Assembly (NCBI GenBank): GCA_023250585.1
Contig: JAHFAK010000001.1
Span: 24,054-88,053, forward strand
Reading direction: 5' to 3'
Length of the DNA: 64,000 nt
Origin: Deltaproteobacteria bacterium
GTDB taxonomy: Bacteria; Bdellovibrionota_F; JAHFAK01
In this document: positions 26,951-35,768 of the stretch, in pieces
Layout of the letters: the number at the start of each line of letters is the position of its first letter
Numbering within the stretch: position 1 is the first letter of the stretch
Notes under the pieces: generated by a model
The model's input: only the letters and a program-made list of their open reading frames with translations
What the model was told of the DNA's origin: nothing
Database searches by the model: none
Translations under genes and position numbers: made by a program

Positions 26951-28179
26951 ACACGTTCCTTTCTTAATACGACCTGGTTTTTACCAAGGCAATTCCAAAT
27001 ATCAATGACAAGGGCTTCTGGTTTAAGAGCTTTCCAAATGATATTACTGTTACTAAATTCCTTATGATTAACTGCTACAAAAACAATATCCGTTCCTTGC
27101 AACGCTTCTGAAATATTTCGGTTAGCATATCGTTCGATCACCTGTGTTTTGAGATTTGGTTCACAAAGAACAATTTCATGAGGAACTTTTCTCTCAATAT
27201 AGCGAATAAGCTTTGGAACAAGACTATCACGTGTATCGTCTGAATCTCTCTTGAAGGTATACCCAAGAACTGCAACCTTTGCTCCTTTAATCTCAGCATG
27301 GCGAGCGGCAAGTTCTATAAGATGATAAGGCATAAATTCATTAATTTTCCATGAAGCAAGTAAAAGATCCGAACCCGGAGAAAGTTCGTTAATCATACCA
27401 AAGTCTTTACGAAGACATGTCCCCGCGGTAAGCCCTGGCCGATAAATAAAACCACGAGGATAATCTTCATTTGCAAGTCTTAAAATATCATAAATGTTTT
27501 GATCGAACTCATTTGCATAAATCGCAAATTGGTTTGCAACTGCAAATTCAATATACCTCGCAGAATTGTTGAAGAGCTTAACTAATTCAGCAGAAATATA
27601 GGTGGTTTTAAACATTTTAACATTAAAGGGAGCGAATATCTCTATTGCTTTTTCATAGCTTAATTCATCTTCACAGCCAATTATTTGAGGAAGCGTTTTC
27701 AATTCTGCCAAAGCTTTGTGCTCTGCCAAACGCTCTGGACAAAATGCAAGCGCTATATTTTTTCCTATACGAAATGATGAATGTTCTTCCAAAAAACTTT
27801 TCACATATTCAGTTGTACGTGGAGCTACAGTAGAACGTAAAAAAATTGATTGTCCTTTCTGCATGTGAGGAATTAAAGATTTTATGACTGCTTCAACGTT
27901 TGAAAGATCAGTTTCAATATGAGGCATTAAAGGAGTTCCCACTGTAATAAAGATATAATCGACATTTTTTATTATACTAATATCATCGGTAAATTGAATC
28001 CGTGAATGGGTTAAAAGATCTTGGCAGCCTGGTTCTTCAAAGGGCATAATACGATCTCTTAAAATTTTCAAAAGGGCTATGTCTTTATCAATTCCCGTTA
28101 CAGAAAATCCCAAGGACTCAAGAAAAAGCCCAAAAGGAAGACCCACCCTCCCCGTTCCAATGATTGCTATTTTTTTCAT
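26947..28179 (-). CDS. UDP-glucose/GDP-mannose dehydrogenase family protein
   Basis: A 410-residue protein. It has N-terminal NAD-binding IAIIGTGRVGLPFGLFL, PFEEPGCQDLL, TVGTPLMPHIETD, LRSTVAPRTTEYV, CPERLAEHKAL, and the catalytic-cysteine region PGLTAGTCLRKDFGMI. The C-terminal domain begins at about 290 with KVAVLGYTFKRDSDDTRDS. Members oxidise nucleotide sugars at C6 to uronic acids in two steps. GTAGTCLxKD differs slightly from the usual GGxCxxKD but keeps the Cys. A strong GGAG site lies upstream of the ATG. It probably supplies a UDP- or GDP-uronate for the glycan. Confidence 0.82.
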   Translation of the reverse strand: MKKIAIIGTGRVGLPFGLFLESLGFSVTGIDKDIALLKILRDRIMPFEEPGCQDLLTHSRIQFTDDISIIKNVDYIFITVGTPLMPHIETDLSNVEAVIKSLIPHMQKGQSIFLRSTVAPRTTEYVKSFLEEHSSFRIGKNIALAFCPERLAEHKALAELKTLPQIIGCEDELSYEKAIEIFAPFNVKMFKTTYISAELVKLFNNSARYIEFAVANQFAIYANEFDQNIYDILRLANEDYPRGFIYRPGLTAGTCLRKDFGMINELSPGSDLLLASWKINEFMPYHLIELAARHAEIKGAKVAVLGYTFKRDSDDTRDSLVPKLIRYIERKVPHEIVLCEPNLKTQVIERYANRNISEALQGTDIVFVAVNHKEFSNSNIIWKALKPEALVIDIWNCLGKNQVVLRKERV

Positions 28180-28188
28180 TTATTCTCC

Positions 28189-29175
28189 TTAATCTAAGGT
28201 ATGTAAAGCAACTGACTGAACCATTAAAGTTACAAGTTCATCGAATTTTATTGTATGCTTCCATCCAAGCTTTCTATATGCTTTATCTGCATTACCAATG
28301 AGTTGTGCTTGCCCAACAGAGGTGTAACTGGGTTCAAGCCGAATATAATTTTTCCAGCCTGTAATATTGACTGCTTGAAAAGCAAGTCGAAGAAAGTCTT
28401 CTACCGTGTGTGTAACTCCTGTTGAAAGAATATAATCATCTGGACTATCTGCTTGTGCCATAAGCCACATACCATAGGCATAATCTTTGGCATATCCCCA
28501 ATCTTTTTGAGAATCCATATTGCCTAAAACGATTTCCTTTTTTTGTTTTTCTTTTATAAGCACTACTTGTTCTGCTATTTTTTGCGTAACAAATGAAGAC
28601 CCTCTCCGTGGAGATTCATGATTGTAAAGAATTACTGTTGAAAAATGCATATTTTCTGTGTCTCTATAAAAACGTGCAAGTTCTGCAGCAGCAATCTTTG
28701 ATAAACCATACAAAGAATTACTTTGATATGGTGTGAGTTCGGTTTGTGGCGACTGAGACGTTCCATCAAACATAAGACATGACCCTGCCAAAACAAGACG
28801 AGTTTTTGGAGAGACTTCATTAATTCCATGAATCAAATGAGAAGCAGAACGAATATTATTCTCATATAAGGTACATGCGATTTTTTTCCGTTCTCCTTGT
28901 GATGTTGACGATGAATAATGAGTAGCGGCCAGATGGTAACATTCATCGGGTTTTAATTCAGCAAGTAATTTTACAACATCTCTATATTCATTGAGATCAA
29001 TCTCATGAGTATGAATCTTAATTTCTTTACCAAAAAGATATTGGGCAATCCGTTTGGTATTTTGCGATAAAGGCTTACGAATAATGCCATGTACTTCATA
29101 GCCTTTGTTGTAAAGAATCTCTGTAAGATAACTTCCATCTTGACCAAAAATACCAGTTACTACTGCTTTTTTCAT
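28189..29175 (-). CDS. GDP-mannose 4,6-dehydratase-like SDR
   Basis: A 328-residue extended SDR close to GMD: VTGIFGQDGSYLTEILYNKGYEVHGIIR (7-34), LYGLSKIAAAELARF with catalytic Tyr and Lys, and the family segment LYNHESPRRGSSFVTQKI. In GMD the serine/threonine strand reads TSELYG with a catalytic Glu; here it reads GSCLMFDG, so that Glu is not obvious. It may have changed activity, such as reduction or epimerisation of a nucleotide 6-deoxy-sugar. It sits between a C-methyltransferase and a sugar dehydrogenase gene, consistent with nucleotide-sugar tailoring. Confidence 0.75.
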   Translation of the reverse strand: MKKAVVTGIFGQDGSYLTEILYNKGYEVHGIIRKPLSQNTKRIAQYLFGKEIKIHTHEIDLNEYRDVVKLLAELKPDECYHLAATHYSSSTSQGERKKIACTLYENNIRSASHLIHGINEVSPKTRLVLAGSCLMFDGTSQSPQTELTPYQSNSLYGLSKIAAAELARFYRDTENMHFSTVILYNHESPRRGSSFVTQKIAEQVVLIKEKQKKEIVLGNMDSQKDWGYAKDYAYGMWLMAQADSPDDYILSTGVTHTVEDFLRLAFQAVNITGWKNYIRLEPSYTSVGQAQLIGNADKAYRKLGWKHTIKFDELVTLMVQSVALHTLD

Positions 29176-29176
29176 T

Positions 29177-30457
29177 TTATTTCTTTAGTATTGAACTATC
29201 GAGACAATGAACTTGAGGCATTGGAACAATAAACTTTCCACCTTCTTTAAGGAATTGAAATTCTCTCTTAATCATTTCATCCATAAAGAAGTATGGCAGA
29301 ACGAGAAAATAATCAGGTTTCTTCATACGAGCTTCTTCTTCTGAAATAATAGGAATGTTCGAACCAACCGTCCAGCAGCCAGCTTTATGAGAGTTACGAT
29401 CAGCAGCGTATGGAATATCATGAACGGTTAAACTACAATACTGAAGTATAACATTTCCTTTACTTGAAGCACCATATACAAAAGTTTTTTTACCTTTTTT
29501 ATTTTCAGTTCTAATAAACGTTGTCAGTTTATCGCGAATTCGTTCCGAATTTTCACGGAATTTTTTATAGGGTTCTTCTTCGTCTAATTTTAGTTTTTTT
29601 TCTTCATTAAAAAAAGTATTGAGACGAACGTTTGCTTCCGCTGAAGGTTCAGAGCCCTCTTTTTTACGAAGATAAAATCGGTAGCTACTACCATTTACTG
29701 TATTTTTTTCCATATCTACAATTTTTAATCCATGACGTTCAACAAGATAACGAAAAGGTCGGATATGATAGTATTCCAAATGTTCATGAAAAATTTGATC
29801 GAACATATTTTGTTCTAGCATCTCAGGAAGGTCAGCCATTTGAACCACCCACACTCCATCGGTATGCAAAATTGAAGCAATATCAGAAACAAAAGTATTC
29901 GGATCATCTAAATCATAAAACATTGCGATACTTGTAATAACTTTTGCTTTTTTTGTAGGACACGCCTTTTCAAATGATCTTCTATTAAAAAAATCCACAA
30001 CTCGTCTGAAATTTTCTTTCTCACCTCGTATATTTTCAACAGGATCAAATCCTATTCGATCGATAAAATTCTGTGTATAACTATTTAAAAGTGTCCCATC
30101 GTTACAGCCAATATCAACTACCGTATCACCAGGAATAAGGTCCACAAAATGCCCCGCGCCCTCAATAACATCTTTGAGAGCATCACGCATCGTCTGATTT
30201 ATACCCGAACGATACCAATATTCTCGGTAGATAAGATCTCCTGGAAACGTATGACGAAGCTGAACAAGCCCACACGCATTCTTATTTTTTGCAGGATTAC
30301 AGCGAACAACTTCAATTGGCACTGCTTGAGAAGGATAACGATCCTGATTCTCATGACTAACGGTGACTGAGGCTAACAGCTGACTTCCCAAGTTGATTAC
30401 TGGAGTTAACTCTTTTGATCCGCAAATCCGACACGAATCAATTGCTTTAATATTCAT
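29177..30457 (-). CDS. NDP-sugar C-methyltransferase-like protein
   Basis: A 426-residue protein of the three-domain sugar C-methyltransferase family. It has an N-terminal zinc-site-like CRICGSKELTPVINLGSQ (10-27), a SAM domain with PGDTVVDIGCNDGTLLNSY (about 118-136), the active-site stretch QIFHEHLEYYHIRPF, and a C-terminal domain FVYGASSKGNVILQYC. Known relatives add a methyl group to C3 of keto-deoxy sugars (TylC3, EryBIII). The last residues, HCLDSSILKK, recur as a remnant at 45476-45508. The 3' end is two bases from the GMD-like gene. Confidence 0.82.
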   Translation of the reverse strand: MNIKAIDSCRICGSKELTPVINLGSQLLASVTVSHENQDRYPSQAVPIEVVRCNPAKNKNACGLVQLRHTFPGDLIYREYWYRSGINQTMRDALKDVIEGAGHFVDLIPGDTVVDIGCNDGTLLNSYTQNFIDRIGFDPVENIRGEKENFRRVVDFFNRRSFEKACPTKKAKVITSIAMFYDLDDPNTFVSDIASILHTDGVWVVQMADLPEMLEQNMFDQIFHEHLEYYHIRPFRYLVERHGLKIVDMEKNTVNGSSYRFYLRKKEGSEPSAEANVRLNTFFNEEKKLKLDEEEPYKKFRENSERIRDKLTTFIRTENKKGKKTFVYGASSKGNVILQYCSLTVHDIPYAADRNSHKAGCWTVGSNIPIISEEEARMKKPDYFLVLPYFFMDEMIKREFQFLKEGGKFIVPMPQVHCLDSSILKK

Positions 30458-31985
30458 AAACCTCCTTAATAAGTTTTGCTAATCGCACTGATGAACTCAC
30501 ATTTTGTACAAGCCCCGCATGACGGCAATAGAGAACTTGCTTATTTTTCAATTCAGTACGTATATTTTGATCTTCGAGCAATAAACGAATAGTAGGAATA
30601 AGTTTTTCTTTCTTTCTTACTGCCATCGCAGCCTCAAGAGTTGCATAATCCACAAGATCCTCTCTGTTTGTCAAATTAATAAAGATTAGAGGTTTCTCAA
30701 GTAAAATTGTTTCTAAGCCTGCAGTAGAATGTAACGTAATAACAACATCGGCTGCATTTAAAATTTCTCTTAAAGTTTTCTTTTGATCAATTAATATTTG
30801 TTTATTCTGATTAAGAAAGGATTGATGGACAGAATGATCTTCTTCCGGATGAAATCGTACAAACAATTTTATATCCTGTATCTTTTTTGGCACTTCATAT
30901 ACCGCTTGAAGGACATTCAGATATTCTGTATGAGTAATATATGATTCTAAAGAACCAATGCCTTCTGGGGCCAAAGGAATTGACAAAAAAACGACTAATG
31001 GAGTTTGATCAGAAAGACCTAGTTCTTGTCGTATTTTTTTGCGTCCTTCTTCATCATCTTGTTTATATTGATCAAAACGTGGATTCCCCGTAACAAAAAT
31101 TTTATCTTTGGAAATTCCATGCTTTTCGATGATTTCTGCTGACTGCGTGTCAAATGCTGCCACATAATCATGAGCTAGAAACCTCCATTCACTGTCAGCA
31201 GCACAAACACTTCCATACTGAAGACACAGAGAAGGAATTCCAAAAGAACGCCCAATGAGCGCAAAACTTTTTGCCTCAAAATCTGCGGGATCTGTTGTCA
31301 CAATTATTGAAGGCTTTGTTTGGCTCAACATGATATCGGCAAGGAGAAGAGATCGTACACAATGGACTGCTTTTTTTCTAAACCATGCTTCAAAACCTGA
31401 CCAAATACGTCCATTGAGTTGCAGACGCGCTTTTCGTTTCCAATAACTCATTAACTGCCGTGTTTCTTTTATTAGTCGTTTTATGTAGGTAACATCTCGA
31501 AGCGTAGTCCAATCACTATAATAAGCATTCTGATGAAGAACTTGAGCGTCTTTGGGTAAGGCTGCTTTACTTACGATACCGATTTTTAATTTTTCAGATT
31601 TCAACAATTCACGGATTACGGGAGCTATACTTTCATGCTGCCGGCTAACGTTACAAACAAAAAGGATGTTAGTCTGTAACGATGAATGCTTATGTTCTAT
31701 ACTTTTAGCTGCTAATGCTACTTCACGAATAAACCACATGAGATTGAACAAAAAATATTTTGAAGACGATTCTACATTCCTACCTAACGCTTCTTCTTTT
31801 AATACTTTTCGAAGATAATATATGACGAGAGAAGATGCCCCTGCTTCAAAGACCGTTGTTCCTTGAATATGAGGCGCAACGGTATCATTTTTAATTGTAT
31901 CAAGAAAAGTAAGCATTACATCCTCTGCTTTTCGAGAAAAATCAAACTCAGAAAGAGCATCTTTTATACTAGTCATTGTAGGCAT
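30447..31985 (-). CDS. Large GT-B-type glycosyltransferase-like protein (polysialyl/CDP-glycerol transferase fold)
   Basis: A 512-residue soluble protein not matching a well-known family closely. The second half looks like a GT-B donor domain: CLQYGSVCAADSEW, DKIFVTGNPRFDQY, TPLVVFLSIPLAPEG, KLFVRFHPEEDHSV and ADVVITLHSTAGLETILLEKPLIFINL. The FHPxE and STAGLE motifs resemble those in capsule polymer synthases and 2-epimerase-fold transferases. The first third is helical. It probably transfers a sugar or phospho-alcohol unit. Its 3' end overlaps the C-methyltransferase start by 11 bp. Confidence 0.65.
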   Translation of the reverse strand: MPTMTSIKDALSEFDFSRKAEDVMLTFLDTIKNDTVAPHIQGTTVFEAGASSLVIYYLRKVLKEEALGRNVESSSKYFLFNLMWFIREVALAAKSIEHKHSSLQTNILFVCNVSRQHESIAPVIRELLKSEKLKIGIVSKAALPKDAQVLHQNAYYSDWTTLRDVTYIKRLIKETRQLMSYWKRKARLQLNGRIWSGFEAWFRKKAVHCVRSLLLADIMLSQTKPSIIVTTDPADFEAKSFALIGRSFGIPSLCLQYGSVCAADSEWRFLAHDYVAAFDTQSAEIIEKHGISKDKIFVTGNPRFDQYKQDDEEGRKKIRQELGLSDQTPLVVFLSIPLAPEGIGSLESYITHTEYLNVLQAVYEVPKKIQDIKLFVRFHPEEDHSVHQSFLNQNKQILIDQKKTLREILNAADVVITLHSTAGLETILLEKPLIFINLTNREDLVDYATLEAAMAVRKKEKLIPTIRLLLEDQNIRTELKNKQVLYCRHAGLVQNVSSSVRLAKLIKEVYEY

Positions 31986-31990
31986 CTCAA

Positions 31991-33544
31991 TTATTGTTTA
32001 GGTAAATACAACTGAAGGCTTTTCATAAAATCACCAGTAGAAATTTCTTCTTTCAATTCATAATTGCGAGTAATTGATTCCATCAAAGTTGGAATATAAG
32101 GAGCTATTACTTTTGACATGTTCTTTTGTGCAAAAAACCTTCCTTCTTCAAGAACAATGATGGAATATTTTTTAGCTTCAATATTATTTTTCAAAATTTT
32201 TTCGTTTGCCAAATGATGTGTTTCAACAAATGTTTCATCTAAGCTGGGTTTGAACGCATACATCTCCATATTAAGCCGTGGTTCATTAATTATTGTTTCA
32301 TTTGCTAAAACTGGAGTAAATGAAAGCATAACTCCTCTTTGGTTGTGTGTATATGAATTAATTTTTGCCCCAACTTTTCTAATAATTGCAAGGTCAGATT
32401 GAAAATAATTAGTTTTTAAAAACTCTCCTGTTGAAGCAAGAGGCGCTCCTAAAAATAGTAAAAAAAACAATATAAAAACATTTGGCGTCCGTGGTCCGGA
32501 TTGATCCATTAATTTATTAATTAAAGCTAAACATAAAATCATGATAAATGGGAAAGTATAGAGTTTTGTTGGCGGATAATCAGCTATAGTTTGATAATAA
32601 AATGAAAAACTGAGTAAAATCATTATAGAAACATAAGAAAATGCTACGGTATGCTCAGAAGATAATTTTTTTTCGTAATTCTCTTTATTTTTTTTGTCTT
32701 TCAGCCAGGAAAAAGCGAGATATCCCATAGAAAAAAAGGCCAAAATATTATAAGGATACAAACTGTCAAACTCTTCGAATCTTAGATTCAAGAAAGTACG
32801 TACTATCGATGAAAGGTTCTTGTTATCTATTTTTACTGAAGACTGATCAATATTAAATCGAATAGTATCGAAGAAAATATTTATATCTCCAAAAAAAATT
32901 GAATACTTAAAAATATAACAAAGCCCAATAAACGTTGCTGCAAAAATTGCGCCAAGAATGGCAAAATCCTTTCGAAATTTAATACAAAGAATTATAACGA
33001 GACCGAGAATAAACATAGTCTGATAATCAACAAGATAACGATTTGAAATAAGGAAAAAATTAATCAGAAGAAACCAAAATACTTTCCAATGTTTTTGCCA
33101 GGAGCTGAGAAGAACTAATAATGAAAGAGTTCTCAATAAAGCATTCAAAGAATATGTTGTATTTGTTAAAAAACTATATAATCCCATCGGAATTAAAAAT
33201 GAAGTATAACTGAGTATAATCGACTGAATATTGCTAAATAATTTATATACAACAAGAGCCTGAATATTGATGAGTAAAATAAAAAATACTAATGAAATAA
33301 TTCTTCCTGTTAAAAAAGAAGCCCCAAAAATTTTAAATAAAGTTCCATAGAGCTCAATATGTAATGGCAATCGATGATAGAAAAAATCGATATAGGGATA
33401 CATTCCTTTGGAAAATAGCAATGCTCCATGATAATACCAATTTTCATCGTTCCAAAATCGACAATGATAGATCCAGAAAAAACCAAACAATATAAAAAAT
33501 AAATTAATCCCTAGAAAAAGAAAAACTTTTGACTGTTTTATCAT
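31991..33544 (-). CDS. Polytopic membrane glycosyltransferase (GT39-like)
   Basis: A 517-residue integral membrane protein with about 11 hydrophobic segments. The first periplasmic loop after helix 1 reads YHCRFWNDENWYYHGALLFSKGMYPYIDFFYHRLP, placing acidic residues (NDE) where GT-C enzymes have the catalytic acid. The C-terminal 140 residues are a soluble periplasmic domain. It is likely to use a polyprenyl-phosphate-linked sugar. A DPM1-like GT2 gene at 35012-35758 in the same block could supply that donor, repeating the pairing seen at 15.8-18.0 kb. Confidence 0.7.
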   Translation of the reverse strand: MIKQSKVFLFLGINLFFILFGFFWIYHCRFWNDENWYYHGALLFSKGMYPYIDFFYHRLPLHIELYGTLFKIFGASFLTGRIISLVFFILLINIQALVVYKLFSNIQSIILSYTSFLIPMGLYSFLTNTTYSLNALLRTLSLLVLLSSWQKHWKVFWFLLINFFLISNRYLVDYQTMFILGLVIILCIKFRKDFAILGAIFAATFIGLCYIFKYSIFFGDINIFFDTIRFNIDQSSVKIDNKNLSSIVRTFLNLRFEEFDSLYPYNILAFFSMGYLAFSWLKDKKNKENYEKKLSSEHTVAFSYVSIMILLSFSFYYQTIADYPPTKLYTFPFIMILCLALINKLMDQSGPRTPNVFILFFLLFLGAPLASTGEFLKTNYFQSDLAIIRKVGAKINSYTHNQRGVMLSFTPVLANETIINEPRLNMEMYAFKPSLDETFVETHHLANEKILKNNIEAKKYSIIVLEEGRFFAQKNMSKVIAPYIPTLMESITRNYELKEEISTGDFMKSLQLYLPKQ

Positions 33545-34164
33545 AGAATAAATTGAATAGAAACGATTTGCGTTTCCAGATATTTTTCGGGCATTTCTTG
33601 AAAAATCTCAATGTTTGCAGATTCTTGTAATTCATGCTCAATCTTCTTAATTTCATCTTGTGCTAAATAAAGCAAAAGACGCCCCGTTTTTTTAAGATAT
33701 TGTGGAGATTGCTTAATAAATAAAAGAATCAATGAAAGCCTTTCTTGTCCAAAGAATAATTTTACAAATGGAATTGCCATTCCCACGAGCAGCGGATGTC
33801 TTCTTACAAAACTACCTATATGATTTATAAAGGCATTATTCGGAATTCTTGGTGGATTGAAAACAATAAGATCATAAGTCGCTTTTACATGATCAAAGAG
33901 AGAAGAGTAATAGATATTCAAAGCTATACCATTTCTTTGAGCATTCTCTCTTGTATTTTTGAGAGCCTTTTCATTCACATCAACAGCATCTACATCAAAA
34001 CCAAGCTTTGCAAGATAAATCGCAATATAGCCTGTGCCTGTCCCCATATCAAGAGCTTTCCCACGTGGAAACAGAGAAGCTGTTTTAGCTAACAGAAAAG
34101 TATCTTCTGCCGGTTGGCAGACTCCGGGAAATTCTATAATTTTAATTTCATCTTTGATCGACAT
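33541..34164 (-). CDS. SAM-dependent methyltransferase (PrmC/HemK-like small domain)
   Basis: A 207-residue class I methyltransferase: EDTFLLAKTA, GKALDMGTGTGYIAIYLAKLGFDVDAVDVNEKAL (motifs I and II), and the NPPY-type FNPPRIPN at about 108-115, as in enzymes methylating planar nitrogen or glutamine. There is no peptide-chain-release-factor N-terminal domain, so it is not PrmC itself. It overlaps the following membrane transferase gene by ATGA and follows the YdjC gene by five bases. It likely methylates a sugar or amino group of the glycan. Confidence 0.78.
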   Translation of the reverse strand: MSIKDEIKIIEFPGVCQPAEDTFLLAKTASLFPRGKALDMGTGTGYIAIYLAKLGFDVDAVDVNEKALKNTRENAQRNGIALNIYYSSLFDHVKATYDLIVFNPPRIPNNAFINHIGSFVRRHPLLVGMAIPFVKLFFGQERLSLILLFIKQSPQYLKKTGRLLLYLAQDEIKKIEHELQESANIEIFQEMPEKYLETQIVSIQFIL

Positions 34165-34169
34165 ACATC

Positions 34170-35015
34170 TTAAATGAGCGTTACATTAAATTTTCGTACA
34201 ACGTCTAATGTCTCCTTAGCCGTTATAGCGCGAAGTTCTTCCTCTCGCATGTCGGTCCAAAAATCATACTCTTTAAGATCATTATCAACATATCCGGGAT
34301 GGCAGACTATTTCAGAAACACCTTGAGGGATATTTTTTATATAATGATACAGCGCTTCTTTATAGTATCCCTTAGGAACATAGCCCACACCAAAGACATG
34401 CCCCGCGTTATTCAAATTACTCATAGGACGCTGTAATGGAGATGCAATTTTAGAAAGAATCAACTGTTTCACAAATCCAATATATATTCCTTTTCGAAAC
34501 AGAATTTGTTTTTTATAGAATGATCCTCTCCATAATCCTAAAGAAACACTTCGGATTCTACGGATTCCAAACCGCGAAGAAAGTCCCAAAAGCACTCGTC
34601 CAATTGCAGGATGAAAATGAATATGCCGATGTGAATCTATATGTTCTAGATTAATTCCGCTTTCAATCACTCTTTCAATTTGTGCACTGAATTCCTTCTC
34701 AACTTCTCTTAATGAAATACGTCCTAAGAAAAGTCGAGACATAAAACGAGAAAGCGAATAAAAAGTATTATTCTTATCAAGAAGGCTTGAGATTTCTCTA
34801 GGAGAAGATAGAGAGCTCCCACACGTAATATTTAAATGAAGACCTACCGATAAATCAGGTTCCTTCTTGAGCAGTTGTACACTTTTCTCAAAGCCTGGTA
34901 TATTAGACATCAATGAAGTACTTCTCACAATTCCATTGCGAAAACATTCAATGATACCTGCGTTAATTCCCTCAGAAATACCAAAATCATCTGCGTTTAC
35001 AATGAGTTTTTTCAT
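34170..35015 (-). CDS. YdjC/ChbG-family carbohydrate deacetylase
   Basis: A 281-residue protein with the YdjC signature: VNADDFGISEGINAGI (6-21) with the metal aspartates, VGLHLNITCG (about 57-66), HIDSHRHIHFHP (about 124-135) and CHPGYVD near the end. Family members remove N-acetyl groups from sugars in a divalent-metal-dependent way (ChbG, HpnK). It overlaps the DPM1-like GT2 gene by ATGA. This pairing resembles glycolipid pathways in which a lipid-linked N-acetyl sugar is deacetylated before transfer. Confidence 0.83.
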   Translation of the reverse strand: MKKLIVNADDFGISEGINAGIIECFRNGIVRSTSLMSNIPGFEKSVQLLKKEPDLSVGLHLNITCGSSLSSPREISSLLDKNNTFYSLSRFMSRLFLGRISLREVEKEFSAQIERVIESGINLEHIDSHRHIHFHPAIGRVLLGLSSRFGIRRIRSVSLGLWRGSFYKKQILFRKGIYIGFVKQLILSKIASPLQRPMSNLNNAGHVFGVGYVPKGYYKEALYHYIKNIPQGVSEIVCHPGYVDNDLKEYDFWTDMREEELRAITAKETLDVVRKFNVTLI

Positions 35016-35758
35016 TTATAATAACCCTGATGATCGTTTCGTTTAACTTTCCAAAGATCTCGCAACATTCTGACTGTATCTTGAAAAAAATTCACTGTTG
35101 ATTTTTCATGAAAATAACGAAATCGTATGGGGACTTGATGAATAATAAATCCTAATTTTTTTGCAACGTACAAAGCTTCAACGTCGAAACTAAATCTCTC
35201 CAACGTTTGTTTTGTAAAAATAGCCTGTGCTGCTTCCTTTCGGAAACCTTTCAATCCCGCTTGTGTATCAAGCAATTCGGGTAAAAGCCACAGCCGCACT
35301 AATAGATTAAAAAAGCGGCCCATTAAATGTCTTGTATAGAGATAACGAAAGAAAACCGGACTGATTTCATAGCGAGATTCCGGAAGTACACGGCATGCAA
35401 TGGCAACATCTGCGCCCTTCTCTAACACCTCCAGAATTCTAAAAATTTGATCGGGCTGATATGCTAAATCTGAATCGTTAAAGACAAGATACCGTCCACG
35501 AGCTTCTCCAAATCCATGTCGAATTGCATATCCCTTACCACGATTTTTTCTGTTAGAAACAACTTTAATGTTTTGGTACTTCTCTGTAATACGGTTCAAT
35601 ACAGAAAGAGAATTATCATAACTACCATCATCCACGAGAATCAATTCCCATGGATAATGCTGTTTTTCTAACTGTTCCACTAATAAAGCAACATTTCCTT
35701 CAATAAACTCTGAAGCATTAAAAACTGGAACTACAACTGATAAGTGTATAGTACTCAT
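35012..35758 (-). CDS. GT2 glycosyltransferase, polyprenyl-phosphate sugar synthase-like
   Basis: A 248-residue GT-A enzyme. It shows LSVVVPVFNASEFIEGNV, LVDDGSYDNS (about 40-49), NRKNRGKGYAIRHGFGEARG and FNDSDLAYQP in place of the DxD, followed by SRYEISPVFFRYLYTRHLMGR and DTQAGLKGFRKEAA, typical of dolichyl-phosphate beta-glucosyltransferases. It has no membrane domain. It likely charges a polyprenyl phosphate with a hexose for the membrane transferase encoded three genes downstream. Confidence 0.83.
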   Translation of the reverse strand: MSTIHLSVVVPVFNASEFIEGNVALLVEQLEKQHYPWELILVDDGSYDNSLSVLNRITEKYQNIKVVSNRKNRGKGYAIRHGFGEARGRYLVFNDSDLAYQPDQIFRILEVLEKGADVAIACRVLPESRYEISPVFFRYLYTRHLMGRFFNLLVRLWLLPELLDTQAGLKGFRKEAAQAIFTKQTLERFSFDVEALYVAKKLGFIIHQVPIRFRYFHEKSTVNFFQDTVRMLRDLWKVKRNDHQGYYK

Positions 35759-35768
35759 ACTAATCTAT

